Below are positions 1-12,810 of a stretch of DNA of 64,000 nucleotides, piece by piece (position 1 is the first letter of the stretch; each line of letters starts with the position of its first letter). Location of the stretch: positions 85,700,501 to 85,764,500 of the forward strand of contig CM075674.1 of the NCBI GenBank assembly GCA_037962975.1, read 5' to 3'. The translations under genes and the position numbers were made by a program. Origin of the DNA: Clitoria ternatea. Lineage: Eukaryota; Streptophyta; Magnoliopsida; Fabales; Fabaceae. The notes beneath the pieces were generated by a model. It saw only the letters and a list, made by a program, of their open reading frames with translations. It ran no database searches and was not told where the DNA came from.

Positions 1-1640
1 TATTTATAGACAAATGCATAAACAATGGTGTGGCCACGTAATTCCTACCATGCCCATGTGCATACAATTACAATTCAAATAAACAAAGGCACGAAGCGTG
101 GCGTAGACACGCCCATCACGGGTGCATTAACGCACCTAAGAAAACTAGGGAAAATTAGCTAGGCGTGCCAACACTGCTTCCCAACGTGCTTATGCTCGTT
201 AACAAAGAGTGCATAAAATTCTGATTACAGTCGGCGAGCCCACGTTGGTTTCTGGCATTACAATACCACTTTAAAGATCACAAAAATAGCATTTGGGCAT
301 CGTAATGTTAAATCCTGACGTCGTAACACGCATCTTTGAGAGCCACCAGGTAGTACTAGATGTCCGTAAACATAACTTGAAGTTCATGATTATTGACTAG
401 ACGTGGTAATGTTGAATCCTGGCATGCTCAATTTTTAATTCTAGCGTACTTACGCCTATTTTGACATACATACGCCTAAACCTAACTCCTTTGTTTTTCT
501 TTTTCTCACCCCTTAAGTTGTTTTTATATAAAAAATAAAATAATTTATTAATAAAAATACAATTACAATCAATAATCTTATCAGTCATGCAATAATTACA
601 AACACCTTATTTTTATCAATAATTATTGATTAATTAGCTTGAATAGTTAATAAATGATGAGAATTTAACTCAAATTATAGTTATAAAAATAATATTTTTT
701 AGAGACTTATCATCTAGTAGAAAAATAATTCATCAATAAGCTGACGTACATAATTGAGAAATTTATCAAGTAAGAAAAACATAATTAAAACCCTTTTGCT
801 ATAAAGTAAGTGATAATATAGTGTGAAAAACGTATAACTTTTGGGTTTGAGCTTTCAATGTCATCTTTTTTAGTGGAAATATGATAGGATGGGAGTACCC
901 ACAGTGGGCACAATATATATTCCTTTTTGGCGTAGAATGTAAACAATGAGAGAAGATTAAAAGCTTTCTTTTTTCCATTGGAGTTGCACGTGAGATGACA
1001 GAAGGTTTATCCAGAGAGAGTTTGCAACGCGTTTTTTTGGGCAAAGAGAAAATTCTTAAAGGTTTAGATGAAATTTGTAAGATTAAAGACAAAGCGCGTT
1101 TTACTTAACCATATGATTGACATGTTTCATCTACCAAATCATTATTAACTACATTATTAAATATGTGATCATCACTAAAATCATGTGAAAAAACATTTAC
1201 CATCGTTTTTTAGATTAGCATTGTAATTTTTAATTTGGATATATAATAATCAAATTATAATTTTTTAAAGATAAAATTTAATATACGTAATCTTATATTC
1301 TGAAGATTATGGAAAAAACATTACTGGATTAACTATTTTCTATCTTTGTATTTTATTTTATTTTATCATCGTATATCAATTAATTTAAAATTGAAAAAAC
1401 AAACTTAATTACTATAAAACAAATACTTTCATTACCAAAAAAACAAATACTTTCGTATATAAAATAAAGTATTTAATTGGTTATTCTAGACAATTCAAAC
1501 AAAATCATTTGTTTATATAAAATTAAGTTTTTTTACAAAATTAATTAATTTTAAATCATTTTCCAAACATATATTATAATTGGTAATTTGGTCTTGGTAC
1601 AAACCCATGTCCAAAAACATAATATTGGCTACCCAATAGG
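1..1640. other. AT-rich intergenic DNA, no gene seen
   Basis: No open frame here has plausible plant coding character or a recognisable domain. The first ~430 bases are less AT-rich and contain short words built on GCGTGGC and CACGCCC that look repeat-derived. The rest is AT-rich spacer. Confidence 0.6.
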
Positions 1641-1649
1641 TAACATGTC

Positions 1650-2060
1650 ACCGATATAAATGGTAATTGGGTATGTCCCTTAAAGCATACTAGCCCGCAC
1701 CCTCCACATTTAGGTCATTTATGATTGGTCTTTGAGAGAGGGTCGGAAATGCTAAGGACATACCAGACCTAAAAACTACAAGCATGTCAGATAAGATTGA
1801 GCCTATGATAGCCTTTCCGTATTAAATAGATAGGCGTTGACAAATGTCACATCAAAGTTGGTCCCCAACCAACGCCTATAAATATCTGTATTCAATACAC
1901 ACAAGGTAACATATTTTAATGCCCATAATGCTCCAGTATTGACTTAAGCTTCAAAGTGTTCTTGCAAGTGATACCCAAATTCACCCATCGACGCGAATAT
2001 CAAAGACCACATCAGAGCGCGACTCTCAATATTAATTCTTGACTAGACGAACTTGTCCCA
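1650..2060 (+). repeat. possible LTR remnant with TATA-like box
   Basis: This block is less AT-rich than its surroundings. It contains CCTATAAATATC near 1876 followed by a CACACAAGG stretch, which resembles the promoter and start of R in a plant LTR. No termini, target duplication or second copy could be found, so the assignment is weak. It could be an unrelated relic. Confidence 0.25.
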
Positions 2061-2993
2061 CATATCAAATAGTTCAATTGGTTATTGAAATAATCTATAA
2101 AAATAATACAATCCAACCACACATTTATTCATTTCTAAAAGCAGTTGTTCAATATTTTTAAAAGCATGTTAGACATTCGGACAATTTATATTAATAACAT
2201 CAACAATTTTTCAAATATGTATATCTGGACACATTTTAAACGATGCAAAAGTAGAAATGTTGTTCCCTCCATTCCCAAAGGGCGGTCTAAAGCAAGCCCT
2301 TAAGAAGGAACAAGTTGTTGTTGCATTGAGTCAATTGAAATTTCGTTCAACATGTCCACTCAGCCCAACATGGTCACTCGACCCAACATGGCCCTCGGTC
2401 ACAAATCAATACCTAAGTTTATATCATGCATGTAATATAGTAATGTAATATAGATATAAAAATAATATATTAAAAAGATTGCAATTTAGTTTTTAAAGAG
2501 AGATTCAAAATTTAATCTAAACTACACATAATATTTTTTTTACGATTTCCATTTAATCAATTTTTAGTTTGTTCAATTTTATTTATTTTAAATTAATTAA
2601 ATAATTTAATTCGATACAAATGGGACAATAAACATCTCTAAATAACAATATATGAGATATTAATATTTTCATATATAACACTAATGAACCAATTTAAATT
2701 TAACAATGCAATCTACTATTTTTGTCGAATATGTTTTGTCCCTCTCTCCTCTTCTTTCTCGTGGAGCCCTCGTGTGGGCTGTTGCCGCAAGTCTGTATCA
2801 ATCGTGAGGTTTCACTTCAAAACAAAAACAAAAACAAAACTCCACTAAGCTATGTGATAGTACATTTTTTGTTATGCCGAAAGGAATTAAAAATGAACCA
2901 CGCTAAACTAATCCAAACATTTCAACCAAATATACTTCTATCTATTTGGTGTGTTTGGTTTTTTAATTGGGTTAGTCAAATTCTGGTTTGACT
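2061..2993. other. intergenic DNA, no gene seen
   Basis: AT-rich spacer. Around 2345-2400 a short phrase (CCCAACATGG followed by YCACTCG or CCCTCGG) is repeated twice. The longest frames, including one at 2722-2991, have no domain and AT-spacer composition. Confidence 0.55.
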
Positions 2994-3115
2994 AATCTTA
3001 AAAATAGATTTTACGGTCAAACAGAGTTTTGACTGTTTTGAACGACGTAAATAATCAATATTAACATTTAAATTTTTTTATTTTCATAACTTTGTTTTAC
3101 TTTAGAATATAACTC
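2994..3115 (+). repeat. dispersed repeat R1, copy 1
   Basis: The core is ACGGTCAAACAGAGTTTTGA at 3012-3031, followed by a GAACGACGTAAA block and an 'aatcaatattaa' tail. The same phrase with substitutions recurs near 3845, 57678, 57789 and 59001. It is a small dispersed non-coding family of unknown class with no transposase and no clear termini. Confidence 0.6.
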
Positions 3116-3340
3116 CACTGACTATTTCACATGTACGTAAAAAGTGGTTCAATTTATTTAAAATTTATAGTAAATTTTTACAATTATTTTTAAGATTATT
3201 GAGACTTATCATTTTATTTTTTGACTTATTTATTTTTACTTAATCTCTCAATTTATCACTCAATTATCATAGAAAAAATGAATTATTTAAATTATATATC
3301 TCATTTATAATTATCTCAATTCCAAAAAAATATACATTAA
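3110..3340. repeat. degenerate relative of the MITE at 60963-61317
   Basis: The phrase order (AAAATTTATAGTAAA, then GAGACTTATCATT, then TCACTCAATTATCAT) matches the centre of the Stowaway-like element at 60963-61317, with many substitutions. The termini have decayed. Probably an old member of the same MITE family. Confidence 0.4.
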
Positions 3341-3814
3341 AAAATATTTTGATAAAAAGTTAATTACATGAAAATTAAAAAAAAATCTTATTTCAGACTA
3401 ATAATTTTACAGGTCAGCCGAACGACTAATCTCCATCGGGCTTGGCTTGGTTGTATATCGCATATGCCAGATATATCTTAATGCACTATCACTTAAATAA
3501 TGTCACAAGTTTTTTATTTTGAAATTTTTTGTTTCTTACTAATTAATTATATTATTAACAATTTCATATTTTCATCATCATTTTAAAAAGTATATGAACA
3601 AATATATTTATTTTGAATGATTTTATAATAATTTGTTTGGATTAATATATAATATAAAGCTTATAATAATGAATTAATATATACAAAAAAAATTAACAGT
3701 ATTTGTTGGATTTTCTGGAAGTAGTAGTAAAACACATGTGGCAATTGAACGAAGGAATGAAGCTAATTAATTATAGTATATTTGATTTGTTGTTATTTTG
3801 AACGAAACAGAGCT

Positions 3815-3930
3815 TTATCAATGGAAAATATTAATCTTATAATTAAACGGAGTTTTTACTATTTCGAACAACGTAAAGAATTAATATTAATTTTTAGATT
3901 TTTTCAATTTTATAACTTTGTTTTCTCAAG
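3815..3930 (+). repeat. dispersed repeat R1, copy 2
   Basis: The stretch from AAACGGAGTTTTTACT near 3845 to ACGTAAAGAATTAATATTAA matches R1 copy 1 in order and spacing, including the downstream 'ataactttgtttt' phrase. The 5' part is degenerate. Confidence 0.5.
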
Positions 3931-5130
3931 TGTAAAGCAAACATCATTTTGTAAGTGAATAAATGGAATGACACCTTTGTCTATGTCCTATTTGACAACA
4001 ACTATCTCAGTTTAATAATTAATTTTTTTGCATATTTTTTTAACATACGTATTAGGGCTACTTAGGGGGAGAAGATTCTATAAACTTGAATAATTAATCA
4101 TACAAAGAGGATTAAATTTTAATGATGCAATAAGTTTATGATCATTCATAATTGTTGTATTTTATTTAAGATTTTTCTATTCAGATTGAAATTAAAATAT
4201 ATTATAAGTTTACAGTGCCCTTTAATTAAAAAACAATATTTACCCTAATCTTAAATCAACATATCAATTAGGAGTAGAAATATTGGTTAAGACTTAAGAT
4301 AAAAATTATATTTTCAATTGAGAAATACCTTTGAATATATTTTAATTTTAATATCATCGGATAAAATTTTAATCACTATATAATAACTATCACAAATTTG
4401 TTAAAATATTAGAGCCTAATCCATACAAAGAATGAACAATTTTTTTTCCTTTCTTGGAAAGAGAAAGAGTTAGGAAGAACATCTCAGTACAGGAGACATC
4501 ATGTTTTGGCCTGATAGGAAAAAAAAAAATTTCTTTGGTGTTTCATGAAAGTTTTTAAAAAATAATGAAAATTTAATATAAGAGTTGAAAGTCAAAACGA
4601 TAAAAAAAAGTTGAACATAATTCTGGAAAAGTTCATGAGAAGTGCAAGACATTTTTGAAATGGTTAACTTCAAATAAATTGGGATCATTTTTGAAATGAT
4701 ATTAAAAGTGTTGATATTATAACAAGAGGAGCTAAATTTGTAGTTTGGAAGTTATTTGATAGTTAAAGAAAGCAATTTCATATTAATTATTATTATTCAC
4801 AGTTAGTTTGAAAAAAAAAAGACTTAAAATTTCATTACTTTCAATTTAAAAAAAAGAAAATGAAAAAGCGAAAATTAGGTGTGGTCCAAACTGTTTCAGA
4901 TTTGTTTGAAGACTATGATGACTCAAACTAAAATTTCTATCTATCCTACTAATTTTCTTCTACTACTACACTTTTGTCTATAACATTGGAGAAGACCGCT
5001 ATCAATTGTGTTTTTCTTCTTCTCGTCTATTTGTTTATTTTAATTTTTTCTCCATTGTCAAAGGTTTGGCTTATGAAACGACTAATGAAACAGCAAGCAC
5101 ATGACCCATATCTGCCATATAACTAATTAA
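3931..5130. other. intergenic DNA downstream of the LBD gene
   Basis: AT-rich. No gene, RNA or mobile element recognised. Confidence 0.5.
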
Positions 5131-5135
5131 TGACT

Positions 5136-5141
5136 TTTATT
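5136..5141 (-). terminator. candidate poly(A) signal of the LBD gene
   Basis: AATAAA on the minus strand, about 130 nt past the LBD stop codon, is a plausible distance for a plant 3' UTR. The hexamer is common in AT-rich DNA, so this is only a candidate. Confidence 0.3.
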
Positions 5142-5268
5142 AAGAAATTCCCTTAGTATGATTTTTTCATCATCTCATCCTCCACTTGGGGGGTTGAAAA
5201 AGTTTTAACAGTTACTATAGAACAAATTAATCTCTCTAATACAAATCTCTAATAAGATGCATAATAAT

Positions 5269-6670
5269 TCATGTCCAGAGAGGCTCCCAAGCAGAGCCAA
5301 AACTGTTGTCCTCTAAGAAGCAACTCATATCAACGTGAGGTTGAGGCTGAAGCATGTGCTGCTCCTGTTGTGATTGGCTCATTTCCATGCAAATCAGTGC
5401 CACCAAATTGGCTTGCTGACACTGCATGTTCACTAGCTCAGCTTGTGCTTTGGCCAATTGTGCTTGTAGCTCACTAACTTGCTTCTGAAGTTGGCATATT
5501 GCACCTGCACATCCATAAACTGGGTCTCTGATCCTAGCATTTGCTTCATAAACCATGCTGCTCACAGCATCTGCTCTCTGAGACTCTGGAAGCTCCTGAA
5601 AAATCAATGCAACTTCATTGTTTATTTTTGTTTGATCCATTGGAATACCGGTTAAATTAGAACCACACACCCAACACTTTAAACACAAGTCTTGCTGGCT
5701 TACTGGGACCATGCAACCTCATTGTTAATAAATACCAATTAGGTACTTAAAATTGAACTAATTAAGAAATTTGGTTCTATATGTCGGTAAGCTTGTTCAC
5801 TGACCATTAATATTTCTAACAATTAAAAACAATTAACATTTTTCCATCTCATGCCCATTTGGGAAAAAAACATATTTGATAGAGATAATGGACAGATTCC
5901 AAATGTGGGTACCTAAATTTTGACCTATGATCCTATACAATGGGGAAACACCAAAGAAAGGATAAAGAAGTATGGAAAAATGTTATTTGACTTGGCCATT
6001 CTTCTTTGCTGCTTTTGTTGTTGTTGTTGTAAGAGTTATTTGTTTTTTTTTTTGTTGTAAAAAGTAGTTGTTGCTGGAGTTGAAAGAAGTGAGAATTATG
6101 CATAGCTTTGATGTGTTAGGAAGTTAGAAAACAAGCCATAATGCCCATCAATTAGGTATGCTTTTCCCTCTCCACTTTTGACCAAAACCCATGATTTTGT
6201 TTCTCTAGACAAATTAACTAATTCCTTTGTTGTCTTCCAAGAAAAATGTCTCACACACAAAACAATCACAACAATAATTGATGGCGAGTGTCATGTCACC
6301 TTTACTACATGTTATTGTAACCTACCTGCAGGAACTTGATGATGTTGCTAGCTCCAAAGACTCTATGGGCAATGGTGAACTTGAGAGGATCAGTGGGAGG
6401 GAAATAAGGAGCCAGGACACACTTTTCCACACACCTACGGCGGAGGATCTTGCAAGCAGCACAAGGGCTAACCACCACTGGTGGTGGCGGAGGAGGAGGG
6501 GATGGTGGCAGAGGAGCAGTGGGAGAACATTGAGAGGGTGAAGGGAAAGGAGTGGGAGATTGTGAAGGAGGGGAAGAAGATGAAGATGGGGGGGAGTTTG
6601 AGAGCATGGTGGTGGGAACATGGAATGGGATTGGTGGAGATGCTGTTGTGGTTTTCACTTTGTAATCCAT
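5269..6670 (-). CDS. LOB-domain transcription factor, LBD1/LBD11-like
   Basis: Plant-specific nuclear DNA-binding regulator of organ boundary and vascular or meristem development (family knowledge). Two exons: 6326-6670 (115 codons) and 5269-5595 (108 codons plus stop), giving 223 aa. The junction is phase 0 between FLQ and ELPES, with a CAG/GTAGG donor and TTTTTCAG acceptor. Residues 1-66 are Ser/Pro-rich, ending in a Pro run. The C-block is C70-x2-C73-x6-C80-x3-C84. The GAS block starts at FGASN (105-109) and includes the conserved Pro140 of DPVYGC. The leucine-zipper-like L151-x6-L158-x3-L162-x6-L169 is complete, which makes it class I. The chosen ATG has A at -3 and G at +4. The Pro-rich leader and the AACKILRRRC context point to the LBD1/LBD11 group; assignment to one orthologue needs a tree. 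No break or missing key residue is seen. Confidence 0.93.
5596..6325 (-). other. intron of the LBD gene
   Basis: A 730-bp intron with GT at 6325-6324 and AG at 5597-5596, in phase 0. It splits the GAS block right after FLQ, the usual intron position in LBD genes. It is AT-rich, with T-runs near 6040-6052, and no inserted element is seen. Confidence 0.88.
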
Positions 6671-6806
6671 GATAATGATAATAATGTTGTTTTCTCAAGA
6701 GAAACAGAGGAAAACAGAGCAAATGGGTTAGATGTATTCAATAGATCTTTCTCTTTCTTTGGTTTTGATTTGTGACATAGGATGACAATTAAGGGGTGAG
6801 TTTGGC

Positions 6807-6817
6807 TATATATATAG
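6807..6817 (-). promoter_or_regulatory. TATA box of the LBD gene
   Basis: On the minus strand TATATATATAG lies about 140 nt upstream of the LBD start codon, preceded by CCTTTGGTC. The position is typical for a plant TATA box with a ~110-nt 5' UTR. Not supported by transcript data here. Confidence 0.5.
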
Positions 6818-6915
6818 ACCAAAGGTGAAGCATCCTGGGTCAGACTTTGTGACATCATCCTACGTATTAAACAAGCAAAGGTTGTTTTTTTAACAAAAGT
6901 AAAAAAACCGTACAA

Positions 6916-7539
6916 AATTTATATGACCTGCTTAGAAAAGGGCCACTCATTATGAAAACATGTGTTAAAAAAAATTAATTTTAAATTAAATAAAGGGAAA
7001 TTCTAATACTATGTTTTTTTTATGCTTAATAATACGTATCTTAAGCTAGTCAAGCAATGAAAATGAAAATGAAAACTCATTACATTGATTTATCATAATT
7101 ATTCTCTTAATAGTATAGATTTGCAAAACTGAATAATAATTAAATTATATTATTGGTGTGGAAGAATATATGACAGTGTGTAAAAAGGGTTCTCTAGAAT
7201 GGTGACATGTCATTCAATCATTGCACGGTCAAGTGATGGTCAACGAATTTACCGCGAGTTTCAGTTTTTGGGTGCGGAGGGAAGTGGTAATTGCCTAATT
7301 GTGTGTCATCATTTTTCAACAACAATATTTTTTATTTTTACAAAATGCATGCAGCTATTGTTGCACTGTATAAAATGCCCGTTGTTTTTTTTGACGCGGA
7401 TATGGAACGTGAAAAACAATTTAAGCTTATGAGAATTGGTTATATTTAATGTAAAAGATAGGTTAATAGCATGGATAATTCTAAGAAGTAATGAGTTTTC
7501 ATATCCCTTCAACTATTATAACAAGAGAAACTAAGAGCA
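6916..7539. other. intergenic DNA upstream of the LBD gene
   Basis: Presumed distal promoter of the LBD gene. AT-rich; no coding region or identifiable repeat. Confidence 0.45.
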
Positions 7540-7835
7540 TGATTAGTTCGTATTTTTAAGAAAAATAGAAAATTATTTTTGAAAATGTAAAAAAAAATAG
7601 AGAAAGTGTTTGTTTATAAAATATTCAAAAAAAACTTAATAAAAACTGAAAATCAGGTTGTTTATTTTTTTAAAGAAAAACAAAGAAGTCTTTAAATAAG
7701 TTTTCCAAGAAAACTGAAAAAATAGAAAAAAAAATTTAAGAATTTTTATAGCTATTCCAAGAAATAAAAATTTTGGAAAACAAACAATTTTTTTTCCAAA
7801 AAACTAGAACAATTTTCTATTAAGTTTGGCCAAAA
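7540..7835 (+). repeat. A-rich foldback repeat R2, copy 1
   Basis: The order GTGTTTGTTTATAAAATATTC, several AAAAA-rich blocks, AAGAAATAAAAATTTTGG and AAAACAAAC is shared with 59895-60195. The GTTTGTTTATAAAAT block near the left and TTTTGGAAAACAAAC near the right are roughly complementary, as in a MITE-like foldback. Class unknown. Confidence 0.5.
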
Positions 7836-8085
7836 AGCATGTTATTTAGAAATTAACAATTTTTAACAAAATTAGTTGAGCTGTTTAGAAATTATAAATT
7901 ATGAGGAGTTTTATAGTTTTTAAGAAAATTACAAAATTGTAACTTTTGAAAAATTAATCAAAATAATTTATAATATTTAAAAACTATAAACTCCTTTAAT
8001 TATTATTACATATTCTTTTTGAAATTATATAACATATAAGTTTTTTTTTAAAACAGCTATATTTTTGAAAAGTTATAAGTGATGA
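7836..8085. repeat. AT-rich foldback repeat R3, copy 1
   Basis: The phrases TTATAGTTTTTAAGAAAA and TTTAAAAACTATAAACTCC form inverted arms around a central AAATTAATC region. Related phrases occur at 12445-12810. This is typical of small AT-rich plant foldback MITEs; no target duplication could be fixed. Confidence 0.35.
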
Positions 8086-8686
8086 TAACCTAATATATAT
8101 ATTTATTTATTGTTTTTTAGTTGGAATAGCATTAATTAGGGTAAAAATGGTAGGAATTAGAATTTGACCTTAGCATTTATTGGAAGGTTTTAATAGATTA
8201 AGATGGAATATGTATAAGTAATGATTTTAGAGTTAGATGTTATGATTATGTTTTATTTCGATAATAATCACAATATAGGCGTAAAACAAAGAGAATTGAC
8301 GGTAATAATCATGAAATGGTGATAATAAAAGCAAAGCAATAGTAATTGTTATAGTGACAACTGAACTGTCAAAGAAGGTGAAAAATTAAAATTCTCCCTT
8401 ATGATGGCGATGACTTGCGCTAAGCATATTTAATATCAATGCTCAACGTCTTTGTTCTATGCTTTGCTTTTTAACCACAAAAATGAAATAAAATATAAAA
8501 ATCAAATTAAACTGTTATAGTTTCTGTTTATTTAGTTTGATGGTTTTAAATATAAAATATTTAGACATCAAAGCAAAGAATATAAATTATATAGTTAATT
8601 TTAAAAGTTATAAAAAATAAAATAAATATTTTGCTATTTTTTACACACAATTTATTTATTATGTTAGAAGTATTCCATTTCATAAG
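8086..8686. other. intergenic DNA, no feature
   Basis: AT-rich spacer. Nothing recognised. Confidence 0.5.
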
Positions 8687-8691
8687 TTAAA

Positions 8692-10367
8692 TGTTAAGAC
8701 ATGTTAGTTTTCGTTATTTAAAAAATGATGGTTTGATTTCTGATTTTCAAAATTCAAATTCAAATAAATGTGGTGTATGTGTTGAATAAAAAATTACATA
8801 AGGTTCATATGAATGACAACAAGTCATTGTAAATCTTCTAAAACTTTTTTTCTCTCGTTCCTATGATGTGTGTCAGCCCCACACTACGCGTGGCACCCAA
8901 TGTAGCCCTGGTGCTACGTGCCAGGCTGACGCTCAGCTTCAGCATAACAGCATGTTACACATTTTAGGTTAATCAGTCAACTTCTAACCTATCCAAATGG
9001 CCCGTTTTAGGTCCGATTGCCACGAAACTTCACGTGCCATATGTTTTCCCCATTCCAGAATTGTTGGCGTTGTCCATTTGCCAAAATTCTATCATCTGCC
9101 CAAGTTATGCGTAAAATGCAATTTATCCCATTTAGGTGCAAAACCCTTGCACCAAACCACCTAAATGGACACCAAATGGCCCTAAGCCTATGTGCACAAT
9201 TTCTAAATGTCCTAGGGGAACCTATTAGTACCTTCCGGGGGTCCCAAAACCCACCAGGTCTCAAAATCACCAATTTAGTTTCTTAAATTTACAAAACCCA
9301 CTATATGCATAATTCCTAAAAGCAATCAATTCATCAATACCTCTCTTAATTACATCTTACGCATCATATACTAATCATACACACATTGATACCTGCCATA
9401 TTAATGATCAATCATTTCACATTGGCTCCGTGTCACTATGCATCGACCATAAAGTCGTCATAATCTAAACATCATCATCGTCAACAATTCAATTCATCAC
9501 ATGATCATGATTATCATTCTAATCACAAAGTCATCATCCTCGATATCACATTAGTCATTATCACATACCAAACTAATTCATTAAACACGCAAGTCATATA
9601 ATTACATACATTAAATTCATACACCATACTACTTGTTACACAAGTTCATTATTCCTTGGCATCAACTTGGCGCACCTCTGGGGCATTGGCATCCTCCCTG
9701 TCACTGGTCACTAAAATTAAAGAAACCACAACAAGGATGAGTGTTTGACATATCGTAATTAAATATAGAACGTAAATTATAAATAAACATAATTATTTAA
9801 CACTTAATTATAAATATAGAACATTACCTTCCATACCCCTTCAAACTCATAATCCAAGCTTCCCAAGTCCACAAAATTCAGAATCCAAACCCCCGTTACC
9901 ACATGCATGTTCGGTTTTGAGTGAGGGGGAAAAGAGAAGAACAAAAGACTTGAAAATAAAGGTCCCCCATAGCTTACATTGGCTTCCAATCACCTAAAAC
10001 CACCAAAACCGAAGCTTCCACCAGTTCTTGAACCAAAATCGTAGAGAAGGAGGAAATGGAAAGAAGAAGATGCGTTCTATTCTATTTTTGCATGTCTCGT
10101 TTTAAAACAGGTTGTGACGCTGAAGCTACGCATCCCACTGGCGCTACGCGTCAGGTCACTAATTCTCACCTGATGCTACGCGCCACATCCACGCTACGCG
10201 TCAAGTCCCCTGATGCCATTTCCTTAAAAATCCATTTTTAAATTATCCTTTCCTTCTAACATATCATTTAATTTATATAGCCACTTAAAAAATCCTATTT
10301 TCCTTTAATTCTAAATTAATTAAATAATAATTTATCCTTCCCAATTTAAATTACCAGGGATGTTACA
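8692..10367 (-). mobile_element. solo LTR of a Ty3/gypsy element (1.68 kb)
   Basis: Read on the minus strand it starts TGTAACATCCCTGG and ends TTAACA, flanked by the 5-bp duplication ttaaa (8687-8691 and 10368-10372). No tRNA primer site, polypurine tract or coding sequence adjoins it, so it is a solo LTR left by recombination. It carries the same CTCAYCCTT plus T-run plus TTTTAG and 'CCAGTGACAGGG' block (near 9690-9755, minus) as the gypsy LTR at 34131-34176, which fixes its orientation. Two GC-rich blocks of ACGCGT-type words lie at 8878-8945 and 10110-10205. The right end is firm. The left end depends on an AT-rich 5-mer and could be a chance match. Confidence 0.65.
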
Positions 10368-10372
10368 TTAAA

Positions 10373-11528
10373 CTATTAAAAATGATTTTCGTATCCTTTA
10401 TGGGTGGTTATAAAATGTAAAATATATTTGATAAAATACCTATATGAGTGTCAAGTGATGCCACTTGCATGAGAATTAGGCAAATCTTTAGATTGCCTAT
10501 GAATTACTAGACACATGCATGGCCTATTCATGTAAAACGGTAAAAATACCAAAAACGTCATGAAGTATAATGTAATAGGTAGATTGCTATCTTACACTAA
10601 ACTAATATTAGTTCATAGGGTCTAATTCATAGTTTAGAAGATATCAAATCTAATGCATTTGCACTATGATGTAAACTCGATATTTTAAAGAAAACTTTTG
10701 AAATATGTAGGGATTGTTGAAAAATGTGTATGTATTTCAAAAGTTTTTAATCACATATTGCTTAGCTTTCCACTCTTAATAGGCTTTATGTGTGTGTGAA
10801 AGTATGTGTGTGTATGGTCTTAAATAAGCTAGAAAAGAAATGGGCGCCCATGTAAATGAGATTGGACCAAAATATCAGTTTCATGTGCAATTCTGACGAT
10901 TTACCCCCTGACGCATTATTTGTCAAAATGGGATTAAATGATTGTTATTGTTAGATTATGCTTTCTACTTTTCATGCATTTTCTTTTTAATAACAACTGA
11001 AACAATTTTTGTAATATTGTTATTTTTGAAATTCTTATAGTGAAGAGACTAGGTTACTTTCTCTTCTTACTTAAGGGCACTGTACACTCCCACACCTTAG
11101 CCACTCTAGCTTTCCTAGAAAACCAAACTACGTTTAAAGGTATGGCTTTTTATGGTTGCAGTTGATGTGGTTAACGATTTTTATGACTTACAATTTGGAT
11201 CCATTTAATCTGTAATTAGTCATAAATTTGTTTGGTTCCGAAACACTCATGATAAAAACCATTGTAAAAACATTGGCATTCCCATAATTTACCAAAAAAG
11301 TAAAAAAAACTTTGGCATTTAATTTCAATGATCATGTATATTCACAAATGTGATTTATTATCATGCAGGTTCTATATAATAAATATGAAATCATATGCAA
11401 TATGCACAATACTACCTATAGTTCTAAATATAAACAAAAGTAACTAAGTTTACACTTATTAAGAATAAGGGTTAGAAGTAGTTAATTGTATTATTATCAA
11501 ATATTTTATGTAGTTTCTTAAAAATACC
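10373..11528. other. intergenic DNA, no gene seen
   Basis: AT-rich spacer with a TGTGTG-rich stretch near 10790-10815. No coding or mobile element identified. Confidence 0.5.
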
Positions 11529-11539
11529 CTTAATATTAT

Positions 11540-12033
11540 TAGGGATGACAATATGGGTTAGGCCCATTGGGCCAGCCTACCAAAATTGGGTAGATGATGG
11601 GCCGGGACAAGAGTTTTGGTCGATCAACTCATTTGGACCTGACCCGTTTTGACTTGTTAAACAATAGGCTAGAGACAGACAAATCATATTTTAATAAATA
11701 AATAAATAAATAATGTAATATCTATTTAATACCATTTTATATGATTTTTCTAAAAAACTATTATTTCTAGTGGTTATAATAAAAAATGAGCCACTATAAA
11801 AAAATCATATATTAAAAATTATTTTTATTCAAAAAATAAAATTTTTATTAAAAAAATCATTTTCTTTAAAAAATAAGAGGAAGAGAAAAATGGCTAGCTT
11901 GTTGGCCCGCTAACTTACTCCTAAACGGGTTGGACCCAAATTCTTGGTATGTTTTCCTTTTATGGTCTAGCTCGGCTTGTATTTAGGCAGACTTGAGCTC
12001 AACCCGATTTGTTGGCCTACTTTGTCACCTCTA
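11540..12033. mobile_element. hAT-type MITE (494 bp)
   Basis: The ends are TAGGGATGACAAT on the left and, inverted, TAGAGGTGACAAAG on the right. Both are followed inward by GGCC-containing words (GGCCCATTGGGCC and GTAGGCCAAC). The flanks carry cttaatat at 11529-11536 and 12034-12041, an 8-bp match as expected for hAT, although three extra bases separate the left copy from the terminus. The middle is AT-rich and non-coding. It is the same type as the element at 39282-39759. Confidence 0.65.
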
Positions 12034-12444
12034 CTTAATATCATTTATTTCATAAATAATAAGTTATTTTAGAAATATATACAAAAAGGATATATTTATT
12101 AAATAAACATTTAATGACATTAAAAAATATAATTTTTATGAAAAAAACTCAACTAAATATGTCTATAATTGATTGCGGAGGTATTAGCAATTATTTGAGT
12201 AAAGGGAGCAAAAATTTTAAGGAGAAAAATATGAGGGAGGATAGTAATAGTTTTTTTTCTTGGGAGTGAAGCTTAATTCAACCTACTAATATCCCCAAAC
12301 CCTCCCTTTGATTGTTTTGAAGAAAAAAGATTTTGCATCATATTTTTTTTGGATGGAGAAATAAGAAGAAAAGAATAGGAAGGAAATAAGGAAAAAAAGA
12401 ATAGGAAGGAAATAAGGAAAAAAAGTATGTGTTTGTATGAAGTA

Positions 12445-12810
12445 TCTATTTGGCATAAGTAATTTATAATTTTTAATAGCATATGATTTTTTAAAAGTTA
12501 CTAAAATAGTTTGGTGAACATAAAAAAATGAACTTATAATTTTTGAAAAACTATTTGAGGTAACTTGTAACTTTTAAAAAGTTATAAGTTCTCTCATTAA
12601 TTGTTTAGTTATCATTTTCATCCTTATCTATTTTTAAAATATGATAACTTTTATCTCTCGTATAATTAAAATATTATATATTCTTTAAAATTATTTAACA
12701 TAATTTAAACTAGTTTTATCAAACAACTCTGTTTAAATAAGTTTTCTTAAAAACTATAAACTACCTAAAATCATAAGTTATAGGCTTGTTTTGTCAAACG
12801 GACCTGAAGA
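12445..12810. repeat. AT-rich foldback repeat R3, copy 2
   Basis: Left arm TTTGGCATAAGTAATTTATA and right arm CATAAGTTATAGGC followed by TTTGTCAAACGG are roughly inverted. Internal phrases such as AACTTTTAAAAAGTTATAAG are self-complementary. Related to 7836-8085. Non-coding MITE-like unit. Confidence 0.4.

Noticed and set aside
2722..2991. 89-aa frame with a hydrophobic start, secreted-peptide-like
   Set aside because: AT-rich spacer composition, overlaps the R1 flank, and has no supporting motif or promoter.
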